Shown here: positions 62,698 to 64,000 of the stretch, piece after piece
Position numbering within the stretch: the first letter of the stretch is position 1
Layout of the letters: every line of letters begins with the position of its first letter
DNA from: Micavibrio sp. UBA6147
GTDB taxonomy: Bacteria > Pseudomonadota > Alphaproteobacteria > Micavibrionales > UBA1664
Assembly: GCA_002423185.1 (NCBI GenBank)
Contig: DIUX01000002.1
Span: 186,001 to 250,000, forward strand
Direction: 5' to 3'
DNA: 64,000 nucleotides
The notes under the pieces: model-generated
What the model saw: the letters and a program-made list of their open reading frames with translations, nothing else
Databases searched by the model: none
Told to the model about the DNA's origin: nothing
Made by a program: the position numbers and the translations under genes

Positions 62698-64000
62698 ATG
62701 GATAATTTCACGATTTTTTGTTACCTGATATCCTCGGTCTGCTTCATTATGGCGCTGCGCGGGCTCTCCAGCCCCGACAGTGCGCAACGCGGCCTCGCCT
62801 TCGGTATTGGCGGTATGGTCGTTGCCATCCTCACCACCTTGGGGATGAGTGTTGTCCAAGACTATTTCACCATCATTCTCGGCATCGCCATCGGCGGAAT
62901 CATTGGCGGAATCATTGCTCAGAAGATCGAAATGACCGCCCTGCCGCAACTTGTCGCGGCGTTTCACTCGCTGGTCGGCCTCGCCGCCGTTTTCGTGGCG
63001 ATTGCGGCGTTCAACAGCCCCGAGAGCTATAACATCGGCACCAGCGGTCATATCCATGGCGGCAGCCTCCTCGAACTGGCGCTCGGCCTCGCGATTGGCG
63101 CCGTCACCTTTACCGGATCGATCATTGCCTTTGGCAAGCTTCAAGGCCTTATTTCCGGCAAACCCGTAACCTTTTCCGGCCAGCACCGCATCAACGCTTT
63201 GCTTGGTGTCACGCTTGTTTTGCTCATCGCGATGTTCTGCGTCAGCCAATCACCCTTCTTGTTTGTCTGCATCATCGCCCTGTCTTTGGCGCTCGGAATT
63301 TTGTTGATCATCCCGATTGGCGGCGCCGACATGCCGGTGATCGTGTCGATGCTCAACTCCTATTCCGGCTGGGCGGCTGCGGGCATCGGGTTTACCTTGC
63401 AAAACACCTTGCTCATCATCACCGGCGCTTTGGTTGGCGCGAGTGGAGCGATTTTGTCGTACATTATGTGCAAAGGCATGAACCGCTCATTCTTTAACGT
63501 CATTTTGGGCGGCTTCGGCGGCGAACAATCATCGGCCGCGCACGCCGATATGGGCGACCGTCAGGTCAAGATCGGCTCAGCCGACGACGCTGCCTTCATC
63601 CTTAAAAACGCCAGCAGCGTCATCATCATCCCCGGATACGGCATGGCGGTGGCACAGGCGCAGCACGCCCTGCGCGAAATGGCGGACATCTTGAAAAAAG
63701 AAGGCGTGCAAGTGCGCTACGCCATTCACCCCGTCGCCGGACGTATGCCCGGACACATGAACGTTTTGCTCGCTGAAGCCAACGTGCCGTATGACGATGT
63801 ATTGGAGCTTGAGGACATTAACCGCGACTTCGGACAAACCGATGTTGCCTTCGTGATCGGTGCCAACGACATCACCAACCCATCCGCCAAAACAGACCAG
63901 ACATCCCCCATTTACGGCATGCCGGTTTTGGATGTTGAAAAGGCGCGCACTGTGTTGTTCGTCAAACGCTCGCTCGGTTCCGGCTATGCCGGCATTGATA
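62698..64000 (+). CDS. pntB: NAD(P) transhydrogenase subunit beta (PntB), cut by window edge
   Basis: The frame runs off the right edge after 434 residues. The N-terminal part has eight or nine membrane helices, with LRGLSSPDSAQRG, QKIEMTALPQLVAAFHSLVGLAAV and IPIGGADMPVIVSMLNSYSG visible. The NADP-binding domain III starts near residue 285 with VIIIPGYGMAVAQAQHALREM, IHPVAGRMPGHMNVLLAEA and VIGANDITNP. The last Rossmann elements and stop are outside. ATG at 62698 follows AGAGAAA. Confidence 0.95.
   Translation, partial: MDNFTIFCYLISSVCFIMALRGLSSPDSAQRGLAFGIGGMVVAILTTLGMSVVQDYFTIILGIAIGGIIGGIIAQKIEMTALPQLVAAFHSLVGLAAVFVAIAAFNSPESYNIGTSGHIHGGSLLELALGLAIGAVTFTGSIIAFGKLQGLISGKPVTFSGQHRINALLGVTLVLLIAMFCVSQSPFLFVCIIALSLALGILLIIPIGGADMPVIVSMLNSYSGWAAAGIGFTLQNTLLIITGALVGASGAILSYIMCKGMNRSFFNVILGGFGGEQSSAAHADMGDRQVKIGSADDAAFILKNASSVIIIPGYGMAVAQAQHALREMADILKKEGVQVRYAIHPVAGRMPGHMNVLLAEANVPYDDVLELEDINRDFGQTDVAFVIGANDITNPSAKTDQTSPIYGMPVLDVEKARTVLFVKRSLGSGYAGID

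Noticed and set aside
1..64000. tRNA, rRNA, CRISPR arrays, transposases and integrases
   Set aside because: Intergenic stretches were read for T-loop sequences, regularly spaced repeats and mobile-element proteins. None was found, though short RNA genes could escape reading by eye.

Overview
The window reads as chromosomal DNA of a moderately GC-rich alphaproteobacterium. The class is supported by a MipZ-type division ATPase, the cell-cycle phosphotransferase ChpT, an F1-ATPase inhibitor zeta protein (DUF1476), a long Thermus/Rickettsia-type isocitrate dehydrogenase, three-gene (AA/AB/B) transhydrogenase, a PurS/PurQ/small-PurL purine system and CtrA-like boxes (TTAA-N7-TTAA). Several hypothetical proteins match no family I know, and a CheZ-like phosphatase is present, so the order is open; a Rhodospirillales or Micavibrionales-like host is only a guess.

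Layout. 1-6.7 kb: aminopeptidase P (cut by the left edge), mipZ, a BPL_N amidotransferase-like protein, a membrane DnaJ protein, the sugar-nucleotide pair galU and phosphomannomutase/phosphoglucomutase, then chpT. 7-13 kb: chemotaxis cluster cheA-cheW-cheY-cheB-cheR with no receptor gene. 13-24 kb: purH, a CtrA-box gene of unknown function followed by a 50-residue ORF, lepA, a CheZ-like phosphatase, a glutamate-cysteine ligase-like protein, two unknown proteins, isocitrate dehydrogenase. 23.7-27 kb: short unknown genes, a PilZ protein and a LexA/CI-type S24 repressor with a divergent unknown gene and an operator-like palindrome. 27-36.4 kb: pyrE-nadK, an AlkA-type glycosylase, purS-purC (leftward), zeta inhibitor, an AT-rich 0.7 kb gap, purQ, purL, a BolA protein and the CGFS glutaredoxin grxD. 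36.7-44.7 kb: unknown protein, panD, the rod-shape cluster mreB-mreC-mreD-mrdA-rodA (leftward), rpmJ. 44.9-60.2 kb: the accessory locus. 60.8-64 kb: pntAA-pntAB-pntB, the last cut by the right edge.

The most interesting region is 44.9-60.2 kb. A protein with a cyclic-nucleotide-binding domain fused to an intact EAL c-di-GMP phosphodiesterase is followed by a 1798-residue secreted protein (FecR domain, Gln/Gly-rich linker, cadherin-like region, seven Asp-rich FG-GAP repeats, RTX-like end). Convergent to it lies an apparent operon tolC - LapB/LssB-type ABC exporter - HlyD adaptor - CHASE2 adenylate cyclase. Together they suggest a self-contained adhesin export system in which an envelope sensor makes cAMP and a cAMP-binding phosphodiesterase adjusts c-di-GMP. 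The circuit is inference; the components are read from sequence.

I found no rRNA, tRNA, CRISPR array, transposase or integrase gene. Gene starts were moved from the longest reading frame where a ribosome-binding site and family alignment favoured an internal start.
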